Assembly: GCA_012064415.1 (NCBI GenBank)
Contig: SSNU01000117.1
Coordinates: 331,916-395,915 of the forward strand
Length of the DNA stretch: 64,000 bases
Direction: 5' to 3'
Source of the DNA: Gyrodactylus bullatarudis
Taxonomy: Eukaryota > Platyhelminthes > Monogenea > Gyrodactylidea > Gyrodactylidae
Of the stretch, positions 23,801-34,300 are shown piece after piece. Position numbers and translations under genes: made by a program. The number at the start of each line of letters is the position of its first letter. Position 1 is the first letter of the stretch. Below the pieces are notes generated by a model that worked only from the letters and a program-made list of their open reading frames with translations, made no database searches and was not told the DNA's origin.

Positions 23801-25015
23801 CTAAATTAAAAGGGGCAGAGGGAAGAGGGTAATTTTTGGTTTATAAGTCACAGGTCTAACTGTACCAGGACCATAATAGACCTACTTCGAAGTACAATGA
23901 CAAGTTATTTATTTATTAAAAAACTGTGAATAAACACAAATGAATGGAGGTTTAGTTTTACACTCCATAAAAAAGTTCTCAAAAGTTTAGAAATAACTTT
24001 TGAGCCTACATAAATAATACCTAAAAATATTTTTCAATTGAATAATAATTGAAAATATCGAACACACCAATACATTTTGCGACATAATAGACCGTGTACA
24101 TTTATTGAATTCGTGAAAATCCTATTTGTCAATTAGCCTACCCATATATACAATTTTTGTCAATATCCTTTTTTTTATTCTGAAAGATAATTTATTATTC
24201 GATTGATTGGCATGAAGCCAATAATTCCCAGTGCCAAAACTATTTTTTCCTTAATCCAAGAAGATTCCCGATTACAATTAATTCTTTTTTGATCGATTTT
24301 ACAAGTAAAAGACCACCTAGAAATCGAGTTCTCGAGAAATTATCGACTTAATAAAGAATATTTCAACCATTGAAAAAGTAAAAAATTTTCAGAAAAACGT
24401 GACACTTTCTTAGTCATTATTATAAAAAGTCTGGACCCAATTTCAGCCAATGCTTAAGTTATCTCAGTACTCATAAATTCGTGAGACATTGAATTCCTCA
24501 TGTTTTGACATTCTCTAATATGCTAATCGCACAAACTTCCTTTACTAATCAACTTGAAGATGAATTTTTTAAATCCTTGATTGAATCAGGATATAATCTG
24601 AAATCATTAATCTGATTAAATGAGAATCAACTCAAGAACAGAGATTATAGATTTTTTAATTCAAATTGTTACCTACTTACAAGTAAATAAAGACTAATTG
24701 CTATAAAATAAATAAAAGTAAAATGATGAAAGAGATCTTATCATTGAGAAGAAAGGTTATCCTTCTGTGCGATGAGAACAATAGTCCTGATGTAAATCAC
24801 GCAATTTGTATTTTAGAAATGTTGAAACTTTATCTGTAGAAAAATCCTTGTTGGAAAACTTTAACTTTGAACATTGCTTTTGTTTTATTTTCAGGGAAAA
24901 AAGATTGGAAAAATGTATTTCTCTCGGATTTGGAGGATTTTGTGGATCTGCTAGAATGTACGACTTGAGGAATAAGGCAAGATATCTCAGAGGAGGTATG
25001 GCTCCAGGAAAATAG
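17892..25015 (+). CDS. Probable small secreted peptide precursor (two exons, 6.9-kb intron)
   Basis: Exon 1 (17892-18004) begins with ATG about 50 bp after a TATA-like TTATAAAAAG and encodes a signal peptide (MVNRIIFLVILVIQCMFHVRG) plus an acidic spacer; it ends in phase 2 at GTGAGT. Exon 2 (24895-25015) follows TTTTCAG in the matching phase and adds 39 residues with a KR site, a CISLGFGGFC segment (two Cys eight apart) and the C-terminus MAPGK-stop; AATAAA lies about 35 bp on. The joined product is 77 aa. Gly-Lys at the very end could be an amidation signal, as in neuropeptide precursors; a Gly-rich defence or surface peptide is also possible. The long intron holds families A and I and a ribozyme-retroposon relic. 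Both exons are individually plausible; their pairing is inferred from phase and order. Confidence 0.45.
18178..19244. mobile_element. Large palindromic TA-CAGT element, family I
   Basis: Inverted arms 18176-18570 and 18852-19246, about 395 bp each with no net length difference between arms, enclose a 281-bp spacer. Ends read TA-CAGTCAATAACC and GGTTATTGACTG-TA, the pattern of Tc1/mariner-type termini with TA target duplication. There is no transposase frame, so it is a non-autonomous foldback or MITE. A degraded relative of one arm lies at about 35010-35150. Confidence 0.7.
19247..19895. repeat. Foldback repeat, family A
   Basis: Left end AATTGATATGAAGTTGGGAA, right end TCCTAACTTCATATCAACCA; both arms contain TTTTCATTAAAAATTTG-like and CTACTCAAGTTGC/ACATGAGTAGG segments in inverse order. 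It abuts the family I palindrome directly. Confidence 0.55.
20284..20706 (-). mobile_element. Hammerhead-retroposon relic with tRNA-like head
   Basis: On the minus strand a tRNA-like head (20532 down to about 20455; A-box-like TGGTCCAGTGG, weak B box) is followed by a decayed hammerhead core (20454-20418: CTGAGGAG ... CGAAT then CGCGTC). The body runs to about 20284. A second inverted copy of the distal body lies at 20634-20706. A roughly 29-bp direct repeat (TTTTTGTATTTTTGATTAGG...) at 20239 and 20604 may be a duplicated target or part of the tail. It is related to the better copy at 55.9 kb. Confidence 0.5.
21935..22349. repeat. Foldback repeat, family A
   Basis: Ends CTAGTTGATATGAAGAA and ATCTTTATATTAACTAG are inverted; the interior is degenerate and AT-rich. 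Confidence 0.5.
23471..23865 (+). repeat. Dispersed repeat, family J copy 1
   Basis: About 395 bp almost identical to 56731-57153, from GAAAGGGTGGGG to CACAGGTCTAACTGTAC. It differs by scattered substitutions and lacks about 26 bp present in the other copy. No coding frame; nature unknown. Confidence 0.75.
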
Positions 25016-25223
25016 ATGATTTCATGTCTATATATTTAAAACGTTCTATAATAAAACAATTATCAAGGAATAATTCTTTTACTTCTTCCAAAAGCTAGTT
25101 ATCAGTATGCGACTAATTATGTTATTTTAATATGTTTTGAGAAATTAATTTTGTTTATACTGGAAGAAATTGTTGGCAAAGATTCAGTTATGTACTATTT
25201 ATGACTTGATAAAATAAATCAAA

Positions 25224-28200
25224 ATGTGGGAAGAGCAAGAATCTAGTTTATCTTTAATCGCTAAGAAGATTGAATTCCTATCAAATGATGAAAAGATTAA
25301 CTTGTTGAAGAATCTTTTTGTAAGATATTTGAATTTTAGAAATTTTTAAGAAAACTACTGTTCTTCCACATACAACCTGCCTATGGATTGAGTCTATGCT
25401 CCATAAGAATTGCTCTCACAATAGTCCATGTCATGACTTTGTTAGTTGGCTACCAAATGAAGTTCTTTCTAAAATATTCAGCTACCTAGATCCAAGTAAT
25501 TTCTATAACAACCATAACTTTTCATTAAAGTTTCACTCTGTCATTCATCCATGGTTAATAAGTCATGGTATCAATTAGTCAGTGATCAACGTCTCTGGTA
25601 CAATCTGTGTCAACAGACTAAATGGAAAGTATCTGAATCACCGAAACGGGGACTTGTCTCCACATCTAGTAAGCCTTTATTCATTCAATATCTCTGGTTA
25701 ATTTTTTTACGAATTTTTTCTGAATATTGTGAAATTCATTGAATAGTTTGAATCGGATGCTCCATCTGATCGGCTTTTTTGTATACTGCTATCAGATTTT
25801 AATTGAAGCAAGTCTACAATCTGAAATATTCTCATATCATTTCGAGAATCATCAAAAGAGAGACCCCCAAAAGTCACTAACTGAGGTCTATAGTTTATCA
25901 AACGTGAAACTACCAAATGAGTTCTACGATTCAAGTTTGAATCTGGAAGGGAGTCTTGTCGTTTTCCACGAATTCAACATGATTGGAAAGAAACCGGAGA
26001 TATTTTTTAAACCAAATTGTCCCTTTAAAATGGATATGAGACAATGTGTTCTGAATGCACTGACTCCGATCAAAAACTGCATAGAGAAAATAGAAGGAGT
26101 GCAGGCCAGATGGATAAAAGGCTGTGGGGCCAACATTTTATTTCAAGGTGACAATTTGATCTACGAGTGTCAATCGAGTCCATTCCCCTATTGTGTTTTC
26201 TCTGAGTCCAATCTTCTCTACAATTCAACTCTTTATCAAATGCTTAAAGGGATTGCTTGTGAAAATACCACTGTTGCCAAAAGTGTCAACTTGAATCCTA
26301 GTTTTGTTCGGATAGAAAAAGACTGGCTGGAGAGAATCAATGCTACATTCAATCTTGACATCTCCATTCTGACACGAGAGAAGTACAAAAATTATTTCCT
26401 TGACAATGTGGAAATGTTTCCAGATCTCTTATGTCCCTTTCTCGATAGAGGTCATTCCATTTATGCTTTTGCTTACTCTTCCAGGAATAATTTGGTCATC
26501 ACTTTTGCCTTTGAAAGGCAAAAATCTCGAATGGAAGAGATTTGTTTAAACCTGGAAACCTTCAATTGTGTCGTTGAAGAGGATCTGACAGCTCCGCAAA
26601 AGCTAGCAGATAGCGAACTGGTCTTTCCATATCCCCTGATTGGATGTAATCACAGGGTAAAGTTGACTTACAACCAAGTTCTCAGCGGGAACATTTTCTT
26701 GGAACGAACAAATCGGTTCATTATCATGAATTTTGCCTACTCAAACAATAGTTATGCGGAAAGATGTATCTCTCAATCGAGAAATATCAAATGTCCTACT
26801 CCTGAATTTTTCAGTTACAAAAAGATTAGGAAAATTAGGTGTCCAAGTGAAGATGCCGACATTTGTCTCATAGAAAATGATTCAGACTGCTTTCCCAATG
26901 ACCCGGAGCAAGATAAAACTTTGGCCATTGGCAGAACATCTAATATCGGCAGTGGTCATCACCGGCTATTAACAATAATTTTATTTTTAATGCACTTTTG
27001 AGAGAGAAATGAAAGACTAAAATCTCAATAAAAGTACTCAAACCAAAGCTAATGTTAAATGATCATCCATTGTGTTTCTTTTCAGACTTGTCAGAGACAT
27101 CAAAAGATGTTGCATTTATTAGTGAAACAGAGCACCAGATTATCGAAGATGAAGATGACTCGGTCTTTCTCCAAGATGAAAATGTTTTTATTGACTTTAA
27201 CAAGTTCACTCATCACCCAGACAATGGCCCAATCAACTGGCAGGAAGAATTCAAGCGGAGATACATCCTCAGGAAGAATTGGAATCACGGCAGACTCAAG
27301 TCCAAACGATTCAATGGCCACAACTATGGTAAGAACTTTAAAAACCTTTCTAGTTTACATTCCTCACTAGGGTAAGGTGAAATTTTTAATCTCATATTAC
27401 TTGTCTGATAAAACTATCAATTCTAAGCATTGTTTTTTATTGAAGCACGTGTCGAAAAAAAATGATTCTCCATTATGTCATTCAGTTTTAAAAATTCATA
27501 ATTTTTCAAATCGCCGCTCAATTTTCAATGAATTTTCACTACACAATCACAAAAATCTTGGCCATTTAACTATGAAATTTTCATTGATTAAAAATTATAG
27601 TAGAAGCATCAAAATTAGCAAATGAAACAACTAGAGATAATGTAAAAAAGTTTATTTAGAATATAAAAGTTAATAACAAGACTTATTCTCAAATCAGTAA
27701 AGAAGCTTGACTAAGTCAAAAATCCTTCCATTTAGGTTTTTTGTGATTCAACTTTTTTATATCATTTTTCTTGATGGGCAAGATTTCCCACAATAATGAG
27801 GAATTTCCGTAAACTTTTTTAGGCGAATTCTATGTCTAATCTTGACACGAATCATCAGTATCGAATTGCTTCAAATGTTTAGAAATAAATTTTAATCTCA
27901 AAGATTGAAAAGGTGTAAATTTAATGCAAAAAAATAGCCTGGGTTATGTTTTTCTGAATGATGAATAATCTTGTTTATATTAACAGCCGTTTATTGTATC
28001 GCCATTGGAGCTGGAAGAATTGTTAGTGGTTCAGCAGATGCAACCATTTGTGTATGGAATGCCAAGACCAATGCCGGTTGGAGTAAACAAATTCTTCGAG
28101 GTCACTCAAAGCCGGTGAGATCCCTCGTTCTCTTGCCAATAGAGACAAAGTTTGATGGTCCTGACGTTACAGAGGGTAAATCTCGAATCAACCGTTGTCT

Positions 28201-29754
28201 TAGCATGAGGGATCCAGTCACCTCTTCTGGTGACATGGAATCAAAAAAGTCTAGAAATTATTCCTTCTCCGGTGTTTCCAATTCAGAAAACATATCGTCC
28301 AAGGCCATAGCTTCGTCCATTCCGGGACAATGCCTCTTAATAAGTGGAAGTTGTGATTCCACCATTCGAGTTTGGCGTCTCTACACCACTGAAAATTGGT
28401 CTAGAATTGCTTGTTTAGCTAGCTTTGTCGGACATACAGACACTGTATCTTGTCTTCAAGTACTTTAACTACGCCTAGTTAATTATGATAAAGATGAGAT
28501 TTTATGATTTTTACAAAATTTTCAATATTTTCATCAGGAAATCGAATTTGATCAAGAATTTTTGGAATCTGTAGACTATGAAGCCCAATTTCACGATATG
28601 AAGAGGAAATAATAACTGAAAGAATCAATCAAAGATTCAATATTTCTCCAAGATCTAGATTCCAAAAGATCTTTTATTAAATTCGATTTCTTGATGAAAA
28701 ATTTGAGAATTTTGTAAAAATCATAAATTTCAATCTTTTTCATCATTAACTAGCTTTAATTCATGTCTAATTCTTGTTTTATAATTCTGCAGGCTGATAG
28801 TGAAAAAGTCATTAGTGGCTCATATGATGCAACAATACGACAATATTGCCTCCAAACTATGACCCAGATGAAAGTTTTCAAGTAAGAAGAAATGTAGCTT
28901 TTTGATTCTATAATTGAACTTTCCCATTTATTCCTAGAGGTCATAGTCTCGGAATCGTCCATTTGTATTATGAAGATGAATACCTCTTTTCGGGTTCTCT
29001 TGATGCCACCATTAGAGTGAGTAATATCCTTCATTAACAGTCTATAGAAAAACTTTTTTTACTTTGATTTTTTCTATCATTCAATTGTAGATTTGGAACT
29101 TGGAGACGACAGATTGTCTTCATGTTCTAACAACAGAATTATCTCCGCCGTTGGCACCATGGCTAAACAAAGTATCCTGTTTCTACATTAACAAGAAATC
29201 AGATGAATTACTGGTATCCTTCTTTAATGGTAGAATCTATCATTGGTCTCTTAAGAATCTCAAGAAAGAGAATCTTGACAAGGCTTCCCTGGTGATGAAG
29301 AAACACAAAGTCTTATCGGAACGACGCAACCAGAACGCCATAACTGAGTAAGGCTTCTGTATTTCTTTTACCAAGTTGTAAGATGAAAAATTTCACGATT
29401 ATTTCGACCTTAAAATAAGTTCAATATTTTGAAAAATTTATTAGACTAGTATTATCTGAATCTAAGAGGTTTATTTTTCCAAGTCCAAGCAAGGCTGTCT
29501 TCAATATCACAACATTACGCTGTCTGGCTGGCAATCAGAGCCATCTTTTAGTGGCGACAGATGATGCAAAAATCGAAGTTTGGGAAATTGACTGTGACTC
29601 GAGTAATGAGCCAGTCTATCGTTTCCTCTACTACCTCAAGGGCCATGAAGATGGTGTCACTTGTTTAGCCCTATCAGAGGATGGAAAGTCTGTCGTTTCT
29701 GGTTCCTATGACATGTCTATTATTCTCCATGATTTTGACATTTGTCAGACCTGA
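25224..29754 (+). CDS. F-box/WD40 protein, SCF ubiquitin-ligase substrate receptor (FBXW7/Cdc4-like)
   Basis: Nine exons give 609 aa in one frame: 25224-25319, 25351-25495, 25531-25668, 27086-27328, 27987-28459, 28793-28881, 28938-29016, 29091-29347, 29445-29754. The N-terminal helical segment resembles the dimerisation region of FBXW proteins. The F-box follows (FVSWLPNEVLSKIFSYLDP then SLCHSSMVNKSWYQL, LWYNLC), then the linker WQEEFKRRYILRKNWNHGRL and seven WD-like blades, e.g. IVSGSADATICVWN, LISGSCDSTIRVWR, VISGSYDATIRQY, LFSGSLDATIRIWN. The protein should recruit phosphorylated substrates to SCF. Blade 1-2 carries a roughly 60-residue Ser-rich insert. Introns 1 and 2 are 31 and 35 bp; intron 3 holds a complete gene and intron 5 a family A repeat. 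Exact orthology (FBXW7, Met30 or other) is unresolved. Confidence 0.88.
25739..27001 (+). CDS. Secreted or GPI-anchored orphan surface protein nested in an intron
   Basis: Intronless 420-aa frame lying wholly within intron 3 of the F-box/WD40 gene, on the same strand. The hydrophobic start (MLHLIGFFVYCYQILIEAS, possibly from Met 7) is a signal peptide. The ectodomain has some 20 cysteines and several sequons (NSTL, NTTV, NATF). The C-terminus is a hydrophobic tail (LLTIILFLMHF) after a Gly/Ser stretch, as in GPI signals. AATAAA at about 27026 precedes the host acceptor at 27085, so the nested gene can terminate before the host exon. No recognised domain. It could instead be a retrocopy of an unlinked gene that acquired expression. 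Confidence 0.65.
   Translation: MNSLNRMLHLIGFFVYCYQILIEASLQSEIFSYHFENHQKRDPQKSLTEVYSLSNVKLPNEFYDSSLNLEGSLVVFHEFNMIGKKPEIFFKPNCPFKMDMRQCVLNALTPIKNCIEKIEGVQARWIKGCGANILFQGDNLIYECQSSPFPYCVFSESNLLYNSTLYQMLKGIACENTTVAKSVNLNPSFVRIEKDWLERINATFNLDISILTREKYKNYFLDNVEMFPDLLCPFLDRGHSIYAFAYSSRNNLVITFAFERQKSRMEEICLNLETFNCVVEEDLTAPQKLADSELVFPYPLIGCNHRVKLTYNQVLSGNIFLERTNRFIIMNFAYSNNSYAERCISQSRNIKCPTPEFFSYKKIRKIRCPSEDADICLIENDSDCFPNDPEQDKTLAIGRTSNIGSGHHRLLTIILFLMHF
27366..27612. repeat. Family D MITE, inverted copy
   Basis: Starts CTCACTAGGGTAAGGTGAAA and matches the reverse complement of 8087-8421 (GATAAAACTATCAATTCTAA, ATTTTTCAAATCGCCGCTCA). It lies in intron 4 of the F-box/WD40 gene. Confidence 0.55.
28475..28753. 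repeat. Family A foldback in an intron of the F-box/WD40 gene
   Basis: Inverted halves meet near 28610: AATCGAATTTGATCAAGAAT on the left and TTAAATTCGATTTCTTGATG on the right, with terminal CTAGTTAAT and ATTAACTAG. Confidence 0.55.
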
Positions 29755-31345
29755 CAATTGGCGCTTGCGCTCGTACACACATATTGTTTGTTTTTGAAGA
29801 AAATATTAATAACACTAGATTGTCACTTTTTTCTTTATTATTTTTATTTCTCAAATAAATATATATTAATATCAACAGTTTTTTTCAAATATCATACATT
29901 TTTGTTGTTATTCGGTGCTAGTTTCAGGTCTAAGCGGACTAGTGACTTTTTCATGTCCAAATTCATGTCCATTGGCTGGAAAAAGAGAAAATTAAGAGCC
30001 AAAACAATCAGGATATGCGGTAAACATTGTTTACTAAACAACCAATTGGTATTATCAAAGGATGAAAATAAAACCTATAAATTGGCAGTCTACTCAATGT
30101 TAACCTGGTAATCATTTTAAATATATAAGATAGAATGTGATCAGAACATGGATCCAACGTTTAGGATCATATTTTTAAGCCTTAATATAATGTTTATATC
30201 CTTATTATAGGGTCTATAAAAGGACATGTGATGCTTCATTTTTAAGATAAATCCTCACACTTGACAGATAAAGTTTATGAATAAAGTGTCAATCTCTTCG
30301 TCTATCTCTAGCTGAAAAAAACCTGAAAATAATCAAATTCATATCTCGAAATAGTTTTGAAAACTTTTCTATTCATTAACGCAAGATAATATGATCCCAT
30401 TTCACTTTGATATTCCAAATTATTACCAAGTTCGTAATTAGCATTCCAAACTACACCAGATTATTCAGACACTGACTGAGTGCGTACAGTGCGTTATCGG
30501 ATGAAAAGAATTTTAAAAATATCAGGTCATAAGGAATGAAAACCTACAACTGGTATTTTATGGTTGAAATTGGCAAGTTTCTGGTGGACATCAATGCGTT
30601 CGGCTTTCGGAAGTGGTGAGGCATCCGGGTTCATCTGACTGGAGATAGCGGGAAAACTTTGTCGAATCTTTTCACTACTGGAGAAATGATTTCTAAAGAA
30701 AAACAGTTTTTAGGAAGAAAGAAAATTTCTTTAGATTTAATTGGTTCTTTACTCTTGATGCTTAAATTTTGGAGAACTCTCTTTTACCATGAGATGTCTA
30801 GAAACATCGGTTTTGAGCTGAGTCACCGAAGTCATATTGAATAAAGGAAGATGATGCCAATTATTTCACAAATATGGGCATACTCATCAGTGTGATACAT
30901 GCCATATAAGTACGAATTTGCAAAGATAAATAGTAAACATTCATTGGTTCAAACTTATTACAGTCGTGGTTGGTCAGGCCCTTTTTTATATGCCCGAAAT
31001 AAAGGCCTTATTTGTGAAATAATTAACATCATCTTCTTCCTTTATTCAACTTTCTTTAACTCATTCAGTGCCGATGTCCATTTTTCAATATTTTCGATTC
31101 TTTTTAATAGTTTTTGGCAAAATAATTTAATTTTTTCACAGCTAAATTTTGGGTTTAAGGAAAAGTTTACTTCTTTGTTAGCTAACGCAAATTAAAAAAA
31201 TTGGATACGATTCGAAAGAACTCACGGAAAATAGAGTAGGCTAGAAGATTTCTTTGGCATCTCTTGTACACTTTCCGATTTCTCAGACTCAATGTTCCTA
31301 CATGTGGTGAAAAGAGTTTTCGTACAACAGTTACTTCAATTCAGA
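29755..31345. other. Intergenic, no gene seen
   Basis: Between the convergent F-box/WD40 and FERM genes. A family H MITE occupies 30846-31041. The remaining frames are short and AT-driven, with no splice-consistent pattern. Confidence 0.35.
30846..31041. repeat. MITE, family H
   Basis: Inverted ends GGAAGATGATGCCAATTATT and AATAATTAACATCATCTTC; contains the conserved GGCATACTCATCAGTGTGAT hairpin and AATAAAGGCCTTATTTGTG. Confidence 0.6.
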
Positions 31346-34300
31346 TTAATTAACATACCCAAACTTTTCTTCGTTTCTGGCCTGATGGGCAATTATTATC
31401 TTTGAGGCGTACTCCTCCATAATCTCGAAGATTTCCCTACTCAACTTCCTGCGGTCCTCTTCAATCAGTGACTTTTGCAGTTTGATAAAGTTCAAGTCGT
31501 TGTCTGTTAACTGATACCGGTTCAGGTCGATAGATTTCTGTTGGCTTATTGTATTGAATGATGAAACTGGTCCAGAGGTTAAATCATGCGAAAATATGGG
31601 AGCACTGTCAACATTGCTTGTCATGATTGGAAGAACCTTGGCGTGACTGCTTTTTGTCTCTCCCTGGACATTTTGTAGGGGTGGTGGATTAGTAAAGTGA
31701 GTCGGTTCATCATAGGAAGAGTTCATAGTATTCATGGCAATGTTCTCGTACTCTCCGTCACTAATCAGATCATGACATTCAAAAGTCGTCAAATGGCTGG
31801 TTATCTCACTGGATTGATCGTCAAACTTTTGATTTGGGACTGATTCACTCTCTGGTATAATCATTTATTATTATTATTAAGATTAGAGTAATAAAAAAGT
31901 TCTTCTACACCCAACAATGACCGATATCTAATTCAGATTCATTCTAGTTTTAACCAAGAAAAATCTCATCATCCCTAAAATTTGACTTAATTTTATCATT
32001 TCTCATAGAAGAATCAATTAAATATTCTTGGGACGAGTTCAAAAATAATTGTTTCATATAGTTTTATAATGGATATTTTATAATAAGTAGGGCCTCAAAA
32101 AGTCATAAAACTTATATGAGTATGTGAATCTACAGGTTTTAAAAGTGTCGAAACAGAGACAGGAAAATTTATGAATCGTGATTAATCGAAAAACGCTTGT
32201 TACAAACAAGGGAATTTACATTCTTAAATCTGATTGGTTGTTAGCTTAGCTACATTAGTCACAATCTCTTGTGACAACAAATCGCATGTCTACTCTAGGT
32301 TATTAAATGCGCAACCAACAAGGTGTGATGCTGAAAGGTCGTTTCCAATAAGGCCAAAAATTGTTAATTCAAGAAGAAATTTTGAATTTACAGAAGCCCT
32401 AGTACTGATCGCACAAATCGGAAACTAACGTGAGTTTAAGTCCATATTATTTTTAGTCCCATTTTCCTGGAATAGATAATCCTCTTTCTGTTCCAAAATC
32501 AGAGACTTGAGGAGAGAGTTAGCAGCCGGCGTCGTCAAATTCGAAATGATATTCTGAATTCGATCGGAAACTTGATCTCGAATTTTATTCTGATCTTCAA
32601 AGGATCGATTGTTGAGGCTTGACGATTCCACTTGATCCATACTTGGATTCTTTTGCTGCAAAAAGAATTTTGAACGTTATCATAAAAAACATTCATCTTA
32701 GATTCTTTTATTATTTATTATTAGCAGCTCACTACTTCTAAGTAAATAGGTGATTTTTAAATGACAATTTGCAAATATATTAATTTTGATAATTTTAAAC
32801 ACGGATTAAACTAAATTTGATTCAAAGAATTTAAAAGATTGCTGATTCGGTGCTGGAACAAAACCCTATGGATTTATCATTGAATTTTATAGATACATGT
32901 ATTTTTTTCATTGCATACATTTTTGTCAGAGACATCAATGCTGTTCGACAAATCTGTTGATGGAGTATTATGGCTCTGTTCGTAGAATTGTCTCGATTTT
33001 GCTTGACCTGTAGATTGTGTCGGATCGATTTTAATCCTAAAGGTATCATTCGAGTCATTATCTGTGGTATTCGTTGCACTACTAATCATACTCAACTAGG
33101 AAAGAATCAATCAACATTTGAGAATTCACACGAAAGAAAAATACTTACAGCTCTATCTTTGATGCGGTGGAATTCAGGGATATTCAAATGTTCGTAGAGC
33201 TTCTGTCTCAACTTGAGAGGATCCAGGTTCTTGGGTAGGGTTGAGTATTGATAATTATCACTTGGTTCAATAGAACTTTTGCCAATCATCAGACGAGATG
33301 AAGGCACATTCCGCACCAATTCATCCAGGAAATAATCCCTCCTGAGAAGACCAAAATTAGAGCAAGTTTATCTTTTTTTCAAATTTACCAAATCCAAGTA
33401 ATAACTCATTTTTAAACGGTAATAAAACAGAACCTATGTAAAAGTAAAGAATTATCTGGACTCATCTCTTTCTCTAACTCATGTCATGATTGCAGACTAA
33501 GTACAATTTTAGCACATTTGCGGACTATTCCTTAATGAATGGAATTGTATTTTATTTTAAGATTCCTGAATTTATCAAGAGGTAAGGTACAAAGTCGTTT
33601 AGCATTGCAGTGAAAAGATGATGAAAGAAGGCCTCTTTTTCTATTCGGTAATCACATGGTTTGATTTGAATTTCAAACTTCATTTGTTTCACTCTTCCAA
33701 ACCCCGTGAAACGTAAAAGAAAGTGGGAATAAGACAGTTTCTGATAAAGTGTAGCATAGATGCTTGTTTTATTGGAAATTAGAGAAAATTTTAGACAAGC
33801 CAATAAATTTCATTTCATTTTAACAGTAGACATGAACCAGATATTGGATGAAATCATTTATTTTTCCCTGTATAAATAGTGGAATTCCTCTATCTATGCC
33901 ATATATAAATTTATAATCATAGATTATACATGATTACGTAATGTTTATTATCAAATAAAGAAGATCATGGTGTGTATTTAATGATGTTGATGTGGGGGAA
34001 ATACAACAAGAAAGTTTTTTTATATTTATTCTTCACCGATCAAATCATACTAAAGAGGTGTGTGTAATACACACTGTGTATTTTTAAAAGTTCAACAAGA
34101 AGGAACTAAACCTAATTGACATGAAGATGAGAATTTCCTATTTTTACAAAAAACTCAATATTTTTATCCAGAAAGTCAGGAAAAAATTTATTTTTTGGAT
34201 TCCACTATGAAATGAGCTGATTAGTTTTCAAAACAAAAAAATTCCGAAAAAAATTTAATCTTCGTCTAATGTTGATTCTGAATATCAATACTTAACTGCT

